From Paralithodes platypus (Eukaryota > Arthropoda > Malacostraca > Decapoda > Lithodidae): 64,000 nt of DNA. The notes beneath the pieces were generated by a model. It was not told where the DNA came from and searched no databases. It saw only the letters and a program-made list of their open reading frames with translations. A program made the position numbers and the translations under genes. Shown in pieces: positions 20,140-30,001 of the stretch; within the stretch, counting starts at the first letter, position 1, and each line of letters starts with the position of its first letter. Where the stretch lies: positions 35,582,882-35,646,881 of the forward strand of contig CM064502.1 of the NCBI GenBank assembly GCA_032716605.1. Reading direction: 5' to 3'.

Positions 20140-20283
20140 TGTGACCATTTAGGTGGGTGGCCAATTAGGTTTGTGGCCATTTAGGATTGTGGCCATTTCG
20201 GAGGGTGGCCATTTCGGTTTGTGGCCGTTTTGGTTGTGGCCATTTCGGTTGTGGCCATTTCGGAGTGTGGCCGTTTTGACTTG
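20140..20283. repeat. GTGGCCATTTCGG minisatellite
   Basis: About eight imperfect units of 14-20 bp (GTGGCCATTT + CGG/AGG variants). On the minus strand it translates as repeated EMATT-like residues joined to the LINE fragment that abuts it, but this looks incidental. Confidence 0.85.
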
Positions 20284-20468
20284 AAAGCGTAGTTGCGGTA
20301 GAATAGCGAGAGAGATGCAACATTGCTGCGAAAAGAGAGAGATTGCAGAGAGTTGGTGAGTGGATGGGAGTTAATGATACGAAAGTCTTTCCTTTCTACT
20401 TTATCTAGGAGTGCGGTGTGAGAGGATCCTCTCCACACATGTGAACAATATTCAATACAAGGACGCAC
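20281..20468 (-). pseudogene. LINE RT thumb/C-terminal fragment
   Basis: RPCIEYCSHVWRGSSHTALLDKVE and FRSNVASLSLFYR are the RT thumb motifs of arthropod Jockey-like LINEs, related to but distinct from LINE-C. Both ends are truncated: by the minisatellite on the 3' side and a TA run that hosts E2 on the other. Confidence 0.75.
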
Positions 20469-20506
20469 TGTGCCCCTGTACAGAGCATATATATATATAT
20501 ATATAT

Positions 20507-21404
20507 TGTCACATCCCTCGCCACTGTGAGGCTTCGAGAATTTCTGCTGTGCTCGACCCCTTTCGACTCTCTATAGCTCGGCACTCAGAGTTGTTTTGTT
20601 GTGCCAGCCAGGGTCGACTATGACGTCTCAGTTGAGTGGTCAATTGATTCATTTTGTATATTATTTAATGTTCTTAATAATAGATGGCGCTGTACTTGCC
20701 AATCTTCTGTTTTCTAGTTACCTTTCTGTACGTGTATAAGGGGTTCAGGCTGTGACGGAGGGTGTTGTAATTCATCTTGAGTTCATATGCAATCAGTATA
20801 TACTCAACCAGCGTCTTGGATATATCGGCTCCTGGAGATTTGTGTGGAGGTGTTATCCTGTATTGTGTGCTACTAAATACCGCTAGCTGTGCTGATAACC
20901 AGGGAGTAGTGTCTTGTCTGTCATAGCCTGATTCCTATTATTACGTGTGTCATTAGTTTACATTAGTATATAAGGTTCTTTTCTTTTTTCCTTTTATTTT
21001 GTTTGTTTGTTCATAGAGATAAATTATTATAATTTATATATTAATATTCATATAAATATATTATTTTCCTTTTTAATCTAGTTACTTGCAATTCTTTATA
21101 TAATATAGACACCTTTCTTTTATAATTAATTATATATATATATATATATATTAAAATGGGTACAAAGGGGTTAGTGGTGTGGTCAAGTTTATAAGATCAA
21201 AGTGGCTTATGATATAATAACTTACATAAATAAACTGCTATATAAACTATAACTACTGAGTCTTGGCATAAGTCTGTTAAACAGACTATTACTCTCCTCA
21301 CTGAATTCTAATCTATTCAGTCTAGTGTGACAATTTGGGAGTTACCATACCCGTAGTGCTTACCAGGCCTAATTAAAACTCCTCATAACTTCCGGGTTGT
21401 AACA
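20507..21404 (+). repeat. E2 5' LTR (898 bp)
   Basis: Begins TGTCACATCCC and ends GGTTGTAACA. It matches 27,043-27,999 almost throughout. The 3' copy has about 43 extra bases near 27,690-27,735 and about 16 near 27,835, which account for the length difference. Contains a possible TATA box (TATAAGG at 20,735). Confidence 0.95.
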
Positions 21405-21406
21405 AA

Positions 21407-21424
21407 TGGGGGCCTGACCGGGAT
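21407..21424 (+). other. E2 primer-binding site, tRNA-Pro-like
   Basis: TGGGGGCCTGACCGGGAT starts two bases after the 5' LTR. It differs at three of 18 positions from the classical retroviral tRNA-Pro primer site, so proline tRNA is the likely primer; the crustacean tRNA itself would need to be compared. Confidence 0.65.
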
Positions 21425-22311
21425 TTGTTTTTGCCATTTTACTTGACTTCCATTGCTGACTTCCGTTACCTTACTGATCATATATTTGTAATTTACTTGA
21501 TATTTCATACCACGTCGTAAAGGAATCTTGACTATTAGATCTCTTGTTTTCTTGCTTATGTTGTTTAAATATTCATTCCTATCTATAATTTGGTTTGTAC
21601 AACAAGGTAAGATTACAAAAGTAGCTCTCCCTCACAATTACAGGGAACATTGATACATAATACTAGGATGTGTTCAGGCGCTCATCTCATTCCTCATACT
21701 CCTTCATACTTGTATCACCTTTGGCAGACGGTACCAAGTATATCCTAGAGTATCTCGTGATAGATTACAAATCATCACTGGTCATCCCCTGAGTCACCCT
21801 TAAATAATTTATTTCAGAGTAGGACTGACCTCATCATATGTCAACCATAGAACAATATAACTATAGGTTAGACCATACACGATTACTATAATTCCTAATC
21901 TTAGTAGTATTGATGAGCCATAGTCTATCATACTTCTTATCCTATCTCTATAGAATCGTGTGTCCGTGTATCACTGCTGAACAGGTCTCCTTTGATAAAG
22001 TAACGGTAGCTTTGTCTTGGGTTTCTTTCTGCCCTCAATTAACGTAGTTTAATAGGGAGTTCACATTAAAATCAAAACTAGATTGGTATTTAAATGTCCC
22101 TCTACCTGTATCATGATGCATTGTACACGTCTATACTAGGCAGATCATAATTCTCCTAGATATCTATAACCTCACCTATGCATGTCAACTCGTCTCTTGA
22201 TTCCCAGCGGAACGAGAGTCCTTCCCCGCCTGTTATCTCGTGACTATCCCAACCTTGGAACAGATTAAAGGGCAATTTTCTCTTCCAAGTATTCTGTAGT
22301 TACGTTTAGAC
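21425..22311 (+). other. E2 untranslated leader
   Basis: 887 bp between primer-binding site and the first gag ATG, with no long ORF. It would hold packaging signals; none can be recognised by eye. Confidence 0.6.
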
Positions 22312-24291
22312 ATGACGGAACCTTTTAACTTAACACACTTTTGTAATGAGCCTTCCATTAGTCTTCTCAGGGATCGAGTGATTTCGAAAGACCAGTGGAA
22401 GTTTATGGCTATCACCTTTGACATTCCTTTTGAAAGTTCCCACACCAAAGAAAAAATAAAAAACCTTGTCGTAGAAGGCTTGGTTAGGAGACAACATTTA
22501 CCTCCAGAAGCTATAGATTAATTCACACCCATGACTTCTACGATGCAGTTGTCTCCCCAGTCTGACTCTGATGATAGCCAAGCTTATAAGGTTCTTCCAC
22601 CACCTCCAGCACACTATCTTGAAGAGAGACTTGCCTTAGAAAAACTCAAACTTCAATATGAATATGAATTTGAACAAATCAAACTTGACCAGAACCAGGA
22701 ACTTGAACGAGCCAAACTGGAACATAAACGAATCAAACTTGACCAGAACCAGGAACTTGAACGAGCCAAACTGGAACTTGAACGAGCCAAACTTGAAGAA
22801 AGAGAGAAACTTGAACGAGCCAAACTTCATCAACAAAGTATCTCTCACCAGAAGCCGACGACTCTTAACTTGGCTAAGAACATCCCACTACTACCAACTT
22901 TTCACGAGGACGACGATCCTGATGCTTTTTTCGTCACCTTCGAGAAGACAGCCCAGCATCTTCAGTGGGAGAAGCAGGAATGGCCTTGGTTACTACAACC
23001 TAAGTTGGTGGGTAGGGCTTCCACTGTGTTTTCGAATCTGGAAACCTTTGATGATTACGAGTTTGTTAAGAAGGCCATACTTGATGCCTATGCAGTCACC
23101 CCTGATAGTTATCGTAAAAAGTTTCGTAACTATGCTAAACCTGAAAAACACACCTTCTTGGAGTTTACTAGGGAGAAGTTCCGCCTGTGTAAGAAGTGGC
23201 TAGACACCTCTGATATCACTACATATGCTAAGCTAGTTAATTGTGTTGTTTTGGAGGAATGGAAGAGGAAGTTACCATTTAGTTTGTTAGTTTACCTAGA
23301 AGAGAAGGGAGAGACAGACTTGATCAAAGCAGCACAGCTGGCGGATGCGTATGCACTTATCCACAGAAATCTCCATTGCACAGATAAATCCAGGACCCTT
23401 AATGTAAAATCATCCTCTATCTATAACCCTGTGAATGTGGCTGGTGGACAACAGAGATCTCCTAAGCTCAATAGGAAAATGAATAGCACTACTTATTTGT
23501 GTACCTATTGTAAGCAGTCTGATCATGATATCCTGAATTGTGAACACCCTAAGTGTAGGACTTCATCTGCATATAAACTTACTCTCACAACATCTAAGAC
23601 TAATCCTACACTAAAACCCCCAGGAACATCTAATGAGAGACCTATCACATGTGTTGCTACTAATTCTCCTAAAGATGTATTCTCTGCATTCAAGGTATCG
23701 GGTACTGTCTCTACAGGTAAGGGTTTTCCCCAATATCCAGTTACCATTCTTAGGGATACAGGGTCAGCTCAGAGTATATTGTGCAAGAAAGCTTTACCAT
23801 CAGTAGAACACACATTCACTGGGGAAAAAATTAAACTACTATCTCTAGATGCAGGCAAAGGAGCACCTATTGCTAAAGTGGTACTAGACAGTGGATTACT
23901 CAAAGGGGAGGTAAAAGTAGCCATTCGTGATAAGATCCCTGTTGCTGGTGTGACTTTTCTTATGGGGAATGATTTGGCAGGGAACGGTCTGATTCCAGAA
24001 TTGGTCCTGTCAAACAAACCCATGGAGAGGAGTCTCACTGAGCCACTCGATCAAAAACATCTTCATGTCTTCCCCGTATGTGCAGTTACCTGCTCACAAA
24101 CTGTTACTGCTCCTTGCCCAAACCTATCCTTGCCATCACCTTGTGATAACTTATTATATCAGAATCTGAACAAGGATAATCTGATTCAGGCTCAAGAGAT
24201 AGATCCTACACTAGCTAAAATCAGACATGTAGCAGACACACCCACTGCAGGAAAAAACCCATGTTTTTACTATCATGAAAGTGTGTTATGA
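22312..24291 (+). CDS. E2 gag and protease, interrupted by one in-frame stop
   Basis: Gag forms the particle and protease cuts the polyprotein. The frame opens at ATG 22,312 with a ~69-residue helical N-terminus, meets TAA at 22,519-22,521, then continues in the same frame from ATG 22,531 for 586 residues. Homologous N-termini in E3 and E4 support 22,312 as the ancestral start. Residues after 22,650 form a highly charged coiled coil made of repeated ELERAKL/KLDQNQ units, visible as DNA tandem repeats at 22,675-22,835. A capsid-like region follows, then a zinc knuckle C-x2-C-x4-H-x4-C (CTYC...H...C near 23,500-23,545), then aspartic protease with DTG (near 23,758) and flap FLMGNDLAG. It ends at TGA 24,289-24,291, overlapping the next ATG. 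Confidence 0.92.
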
Positions 24292-27065
24292 GAAGTTTCC
24301 ATCCTCCAGATAAGACTGATGCTGATACCTGGTCCACTGTTCATCAAGTAGTCATTCCCACTTCTATTCGCAGTTCTGTTATGGAATTGGCTCATGACGG
24401 TTTAGCGGGACATTTGGGACAGCAAAATACATATAAAAAGGTACTTGCTAATTTTTACTGGCCAGGAGTCAAGAAGGACGTTGCCCAGTATGTTAAGACC
24501 TGTCATACGTGCCAAGTCGCAGGTAAGCCTAATGAAGTCATTCCCCCTGCTCCTCTTAAGCCAATTCCTGTCACTACTGAGCCGTTTGAGCGCATTGTTA
24601 TAGATTGTGTTGGACCTCTTCCCAGGACTAAGAAAGGTAATCAGTATCTCCTTACTGTCATGGACACTTATACTAGGTACCCTGAGACTTACCCTCTGAA
24701 GGACATCAAGGCTGGACAAGTGGTAAAATACTTACTGCACCTCTTTAGTAGGGTGGGTATTCCTAAAGACATTCAAACTGATCAAGGTACAAATTTTACA
24801 AGTAAGATGATGTCAGAAGTCATGAAAGAGTTGAATATTCACCACCATTTTGCCACAGCCTACCATCCACAGTCCCAGGGTTGCCTTGAAATATTTCACC
24901 AGAGCTTTAAGTCACTTATTAAAAAATATTGCATTGAAACTGAGAAGGACTGGGATGAAAACATAGACTTTCTCCTGTTTGCCATAAGAGAATGCCCACA
25001 AGAATCACTAGGCCACTCACCCTTCGAGCTCTTGTATGGTTGCCAAATTAGGGGCCCTCTTAAAGTACTTAAAGAAGTTTGGTTTAAGACTGTTTCTGAT
25101 CACCCTCTACGCACAGTTTCTGAGTACATCAATTCTTTGAAGCTGAAACTATCTTCTGTGCGTGCTCTAGCTTTGGAAAATCTTGAACGTAGTCAGTCAA
25201 AAATGAAGTACATTTATGATACTAAAACTAAACCTTGTGTATTCTCTACAGGTGACAGGGTTCTGTTGTTTCTACCCCTTCCAGGTCATGCCTTGAAAAG
25301 TAAGTACTCTGGTCCTTATATAGTCTCTCAGAAATTGACACCACTCAACTATGTTATTCAAACTCCGGATAGACGGAGAGCTCAACAACTAGTTCACATC
25401 AATCAAATCAAACCATATTATGAAAGGTCTTTAGAGGATGATTCTCAACAGGTTAAACCCTGTCTTGTAACCAATTCTGAAAATGTACAACCTGGTAGAC
25501 CTGATATAATTGAGGGTACTGACATTCCATCACCTATAGGAAATCCTAAAAACAGTCAGGTCTTGCGCCATTTAGATGATTACCTTCCTGGCACTACATC
25601 ATCTCAGAAGGCAGATCTTAAATTGTTACTCTTCAAGTATCCCTCAATTACTTCAGATGTCCCAGGGTTTTATAACTCACAACAGCATGATGTCATTCTA
25701 ACATCTGATATGGTTAAACCTATTAAGCAACAACCATATAGGCTAAACCCCCAGAAGCAGTTGATCATGAAGAAAATAATTGACTTTATGTTGGAGAATG
25801 ACCTGATAGAAGAGAGTTGCTCTCCTTGGGCTTCACCCAGTCTGTTGGTCCCTAAATCTGATGGTAGCAGTAGACTTTGCACAGATTACCGTAAGCTCAA
25901 TAAGGTCACTGTACCTGATGCTTTCCCTCTGCCTCGTATTGATGATTTAGTTGATAAGGGGGGTAGGACTAAATTTGTTTCTACTATTGACCTACAGAAA
26001 GGTTATTATCAGATAGGTATGACAGACAGGGCTCAAATCACTTCAGCATTCACCACCCCTTTTGGTCTCTATCAATATAAAGTAATGCCATTCGGAATGA
26101 TCAATGCTCCCGCCACTTTCCAACGAATCATGTCCCATACTATTCTTGGTTTAGTTGGCGTAGACTGCTACTTGGATGACATTGTTGTAATTGCAGAAAC
26201 TTGGCCTGAGCATCTGGTACGGCTGGAGATGCTGCTCTCTCGTCTCTCCCAGGCTGGCCTCACCATCAACCTTGCGAAATCCTGTTTTGGCCGGGCCACG
26301 GTCACTTATCTCGGCCATGTGGTGGGCCAAGGCATGGCGCGTCCGAAGTCCGCCAACATCGAGAGCATCTTGGACTATCCCCAGCCTAAGGACCGCAAGT
26401 CTCTGATGAGGTTCCTGGGGATGTGTGGCTTTTACCGGAGATTCTGCAGCAACTTTGCCCCTATTGCCGCCCCTCTCACCGGCCTAACCAGCACGAAGGT
26501 GGCGTTTGTGTGGTCCCCCGCGTGTATGGCAGCCTTCCACCACCTGAAGACTCTGCTGTCCACCTACCCAGTGCTCCGTGCCCCTGATCCTGCCAAACCT
26601 TATCAACTGCAGGTAGACGCCAGTGGTGAGGGTGTTGGAGCCGTCCTCCTACAGTACCATGACGATATCCTCCACCCAGTCTCTTATTTCTCCACAAAGT
26701 TGAAAAGACATCAGCGAGGGTACTCTACTGTGGAGAAGGAGGCTTTGGCTCTGGTCCTGGCAATAAAGAAATTTGATTGTTACCTTCCTCAGCATTCGCC
26801 CCACATTGACATGTATACGGATCATAACCCTCTTACTTTCATTGACCGTATGAAGAACAACAATCAACGGATTTTAAGATGGGCTCTACAGCTTCAGGAG
26901 TACGAGCTGGTTGTGCGTCACATACGAGGAGTTGACAATCGGATCGCTGACACACTGTCAAGGGACCTACCACCCTCCTTTCAGTCAGCTTCTTGTGCTT
27001 CTTCGCCCTCCTCTCCCTGTTCGGAGGTCTTCCAGGGGGAGGTGTCACATCCCTCGCCACTGTGA
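24288..27065 (+). CDS. E2 pol: integrase, reverse transcriptase, RNase H
   Basis: 925 residues, intact. The integrase zinc domain (LAHD..AGHLG, CHTC) is followed by core Asp 106 (IDCVGP), Asp 165 (TDQGTN) and Glu 201 (CLEIFH), a D,D35E triad, and the GPY/F module KYSGPY. RT has LCTDYRKLN, TIDLQKGYYQI, FGMINAPATFQ and YLDD at residues 628-631; RNase H has Asp 777 (VDASG), EKEALAL and YTDHNP. The ATG overlaps the gag-protease stop as ATGA; the frame is open only from 24,279, and the junction falls where E3 reads uninterrupted protein, so it may be a slip rather than designed recoding. The stop lies 22 bp inside the 3' LTR. GC content rises sharply from about 26,195. Confidence 0.95.
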   Translation: MRSFHPPDKTDADTWSTVHQVVIPTSIRSSVMELAHDGLAGHLGQQNTYKKVLANFYWPGVKKDVAQYVKTCHTCQVAGKPNEVIPPAPLKPIPVTTEPFERIVIDCVGPLPRTKKGNQYLLTVMDTYTRYPETYPLKDIKAGQVVKYLLHLFSRVGIPKDIQTDQGTNFTSKMMSEVMKELNIHHHFATAYHPQSQGCLEIFHQSFKSLIKKYCIETEKDWDENIDFLLFAIRECPQESLGHSPFELLYGCQIRGPLKVLKEVWFKTVSDHPLRTVSEYINSLKLKLSSVRALALENLERSQSKMKYIYDTKTKPCVFSTGDRVLLFLPLPGHALKSKYSGPYIVSQKLTPLNYVIQTPDRRRAQQLVHINQIKPYYERSLEDDSQQVKPCLVTNSENVQPGRPDIIEGTDIPSPIGNPKNSQVLRHLDDYLPGTTSSQKADLKLLLFKYPSITSDVPGFYNSQQHDVILTSDMVKPIKQQPYRLNPQKQLIMKKIIDFMLENDLIEESCSPWASPSLLVPKSDGSSRLCTDYRKLNKVTVPDAFPLPRIDDLVDKGGRTKFVSTIDLQKGYYQIGMTDRAQITSAFTTPFGLYQYKVMPFGMINAPATFQRIMSHTILGLVGVDCYLDDIVVIAETWPEHLVRLEMLLSRLSQAGLTINLAKSCFGRATVTYLGHVVGQGMARPKSANIESILDYPQPKDRKSLMRFLGMCGFYRRFCSNFAPIAAPLTGLTSTKVAFVWSPACMAAFHHLKTLLSTYPVLRAPDPAKPYQLQVDASGEGVGAVLLQYHDDILHPVSYFSTKLKRHQRGYSTVEKEALALVLAIKKFDCYLPQHSPHIDMYTDHNPLTFIDRMKNNNQRILRWALQLQEYELVVRHIRGVDNRIADTLSRDLPPSFQSASCASSPSSPCSEVFQGEVSHPSPL
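27034..27042 (+). other. E2 polypurine tract
   Basis: AGGGGGAGG ends exactly at the 3' LTR start and lies inside the pol reading frame. It matches the G-rich tracts of E1 and E3 and would prime plus-strand DNA synthesis. Confidence 0.85.
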
Positions 27066-27995
27066 AGCTTCGAGAATTTCTGCTGTGCTCGACCCCTTTC
27101 GACTCTCTATAGCTCGGCACTCAGAGTTGTTTTGTTGTGCCAGCCAGGGTCGACTATGACGTCTCAGTTGAGTGGTCAATTGATTCATTTTGTATATTAT
27201 TTAATGTTCTTAATAATAGATGGCGCTGTACTTGCCAATCTTCTGTTTTCTAGTTACCTTTCTGTACGTGTATAAGGGGTTCAGGCTGTGACGGAGGGTG
27301 TTGTAATTCATCTTGAGTTCATATGCAATCAGTATATACTCAACCAGCGTCTTGGATATATCGGCTCCTGGAGATTTGTGTGGAGGTGTTATCCTGTATT
27401 GTGTGCTACTAAATACCGCTAGCTGTGCTGATAACCAGGGAGTAGTGTCTTGTCTGTCATAGCCTGATTCCTATTATTACGTGTGTCATTAGTTTACATT
27501 AGTATATAAGGTTCTTTTCTTTTTTCCTTGTATTTTGTTTGTTTGTTCATAGAGATAAATTATTATAATTTATATATTAATATTCATATAAATATATTAT
27601 TTTCCTTTTTAATCTAGCTACTTGCAATTCTTTATATAATATAGACCCCTTTCTTTTATAATTAATTATATATATATATATATATATATTAAAATTATCT
27701 TGATTTTTCTTAACCATTATATTATGTGCATTAGTTTGGTACAAAGGGGTTAGCGGTGTGGTCAAGTTTATGAGATCAAAGTGGCTTATGATATAATAAC
27801 TTACATAAATAAACTGCTATATATGCTATAACTACCATCTCTAAAATAGACTACTGAGTCTTGGCATAAGTCTGTTAGACAGACTATTACTCTCCTCACT
27901 GAATTCTAATCTATTCAGTCTAGTGTGACAATTTGGGAGTTACCATACCCGTAGTGTTTACCAGGCCTAATTAAAACTCATAACTTCCGGGTTGT

Positions 27996-27999
<4 letters not shown>
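27043..27999 (+). repeat. E2 3' LTR (957 bp)
   Basis: TGTCACATCCC to GTTGTAACA. Compared by eye with the 5' LTR there are about ten substitutions. Two length differences (about 27,690 and 27,835) are extra sequence here or deletions in the 5' copy. Directly followed by the AT microsatellite. Confidence 0.95.

Positions 28000-28048
<49 letters not shown>
28000..28048. repeat. (AT)n microsatellite
   Basis: About 48 bp of pure AT repeat. It separates the E2 3' LTR from the 3' end of the CR1-like element and appears to be the target of one or both. Confidence 0.95.
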
Positions 28049-28052
<4 letters not shown>

Positions 28053-28341
28053 AGAACATAAGAAAATGGGAGTCTGCAGAAAGCCGATTGGCCCAAGCAA
28101 GGCACACAACCCCAGTTCAATTACAAAGCCCAATTATAGGCTCAACACTCCAACACCCTGAGGATCATCTCACCAAAACGGTTAGAGATTAACGCAGGAT
28201 TATGGGGGTATGCAGAGTGCTGATTGGCCCAACCCGGCTGATCCCCCTTCACACCCAACCCTTCTCGTCCATATGCTTATCCAATTTTATCTTAAAGCTC
28301 CCTACCGTTTTAGACCCCACTATAGCACTTGGTAGTCCATT

Positions 28342-29877
28342 TCACCCATCTACAACTCTGTTACCAAACCAATATTTGCCTATATCTTTTCTGAAACAAA
28401 ATTTATCTAATTTGAAACCATTGGTAAGAGTTCTTTCGCTATCACTGAGCTTTAGTACATTTGTCATGTCCCCTTTGTTAATCCCACTAACCCACTTGAA
28501 CACCTCTATCATATCCCCTCTAACTCTGTGTCTCTCTAACGAATGTAAACCTAATTTCTTCAACCTTTCTTCATACGAAAGATTTCTAATATTATGGATC
28601 ATTTTTATCATTCTACGCTGTACTCTCTCCAATGAATCTATGTCCATTCTGTAATAAGGACACCAAAATTGGACAGCATAATCCATATGGGGTCTCACTA
28701 ATGACAAGTAAAGTTTTAAGATAACATCAGCAGTTCTGTTACTCACACTCCTAGAGATGAACCCGAGAATCCTGTTTGCCTTATTACGAACGCTTATACA
28801 CTGTTTTCTAGGCTTCAAATCATTGCAAACAAACACACCTAGATCTTTTTCACAGTCTGAATTTTCTAATTCTAAATTAGCTAGTTTATATTTAACATTT
28901 GTATGCATTTTCCCTATCTTTAATACCTTGCATTTGTCAATGTTAAACTTCATCTGCCAATTTACTGACCATTCATGTAAGGTATCTAGATCCCTTTGGA
29001 GGCACTCTATATCGCTATCTGAATCAATTGATCTCTCCATTTTAGTATCGTCTGCGAATTTACTTATCCTACTAGTTATACCTAAATCTAGGTCATTTAT
29101 GTATATAAGAAACAACAGGGGACCTAATACCGATCCCTGGGGGACACCACTTTTGACTGCTCCCCACTCTGACTTGGTACCATTTATGCTGACTCTCTGT
29201 TTCCTACCAATTAGCCATGACCTAATCCATCCCAACAACGATCCTCCTATTCCATGTGCCTCAACCTTTCTCATCAATCTCTCATGAGGGACTCTGTCGA
29301 AAGCTTTACTGAAATCTAAATAAATAATATCATATGACTTGTCACTATCTACTGCTTCATATACCTCTGAGAAAAAGCTAAGCAAATTAGTAAGGCAAGA
29401 ACGTCCCTGAGTGAATCCATGCTGAGAAGAATTTATTAAGTTAAATTTGTCTAAGTGGCTTCTAATTTTCCTAGCAATAATAGACTCTAGCAACTTTCCT
29501 ATGATTGATGTGAGACTAATGGGACGGTAATTGGATGCTATCGATTTATCACCTTTTTTGAAGATCGGAACTACATTTGCAAGCTTCCAAGCTTCTGGAA
29601 CTAAACCTGTTTCTAAAGACTTGTTAAATAAAAATGCTAATGGGCTACTTAACTCATCTCTGCATTCTTTTAATACTCTAGCATATACCTCGTCAGGACC
29701 AGGCGATTTTTGAGGTTTCAGTCTGTCAATTTCCTTAAGCACATCATTTCTACTTATACTAACTGTACTTAACATATTGTCTATACTCTCACTATATACC
29801 ATATTGACTTCTGGAATCTGTGCCAAATTGTCATTAGTGAAAACGGAAAGAAACTGACTATTTAATGTACTACACAT
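28342..29877 (-). CDS. CR1-like ORF2: reverse transcriptase domain
   Basis: 511 residues from the start given, but the frame is open upstream to about 30,060, so the ATG is not a true start; it is the continuation of the endonuclease frame after a one-base shift. RT blocks in order: LKPQKSPGPDEV, AWKLANVVPIFKKGD, NYRPISLTSI, QHGFTQGRSCLTNLL, YLDFSKAFDRVPH (catalytic Asp), KSGVPQGSVLGPLLFLIYIND, FADD box at about 29,046-29,057, MKFNIDKCKVLKIG, LVRPHMDYAVQFWCP thumb. The C-terminus ends with FWNRVVDG-like YWFGNRVVDG. All RT catalytic residues are present. Confidence 0.95.
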   Translation of the reverse strand: MCSTLNSQFLSVFTNDNLAQIPEVNMVYSESIDNMLSTVSISRNDVLKEIDRLKPQKSPGPDEVYARVLKECRDELSSPLAFLFNKSLETGLVPEAWKLANVVPIFKKGDKSIASNYRPISLTSIIGKLLESIIARKIRSHLDKFNLINSSQHGFTQGRSCLTNLLSFFSEVYEAVDSDKSYDIIYLDFSKAFDRVPHERLMRKVEAHGIGGSLLGWIRSWLIGRKQRVSINGTKSEWGAVKSGVPQGSVLGPLLFLIYINDLDLGITSRISKFADDTKMERSIDSDSDIECLQRDLDTLHEWSVNWQMKFNIDKCKVLKIGKMHTNVKYKLANLELENSDCEKDLGVFVCNDLKPRKQCISVRNKANRILGFISRSVSNRTADVILKLYLSLVRPHMDYAVQFWCPYYRMDIDSLERVQRRMIKMIHNIRNLSYEERLKKLGLHSLERHRVRGDMIEVFKWVSGINKGDMTNVLKLSDSERTLTNGFKLDKFCFRKDIGKYWFGNRVVDG

Positions 29878-30001
29878 TTCTAAATCATTTTCTGTTATTT
29901 CTATTGAAGTTTTTAGGGGGCCTATTACATCTCTAACTTTAGATTTATATAGTTGGTAAAAAGCTTTAGGGTTGTTTTTTGAGTCACTGGCTATCCTTAT
30001 T

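Larger units (their letters stand above)
20507..27999 (+). mobile_element. E2: complete Gmr1-like Ty3/gypsy LTR retrotransposon
   Basis: 7.5 kb with both LTRs, a primer-binding site, gag-protease frame, INT-RT-RNaseH frame and a polypurine tract. It lies inside an AT microsatellite; ATAT flanks both ends (20,503-20,506 and 28,000-28,003), consistent with a 4-bp duplication but weak evidence in such sequence. LTRs differ by about ten substitutions plus a few indels, implying a fairly recent insertion. Two lesions are visible: an in-frame stop in gag (22,519) and a frame change at 24,288. Confidence 0.95.

Noticed and set aside
20503..28003. ATAT as proof of E2 target duplication
   Set aside because: Both flanks are AT microsatellite, so any AT word would match; consistent but not diagnostic.
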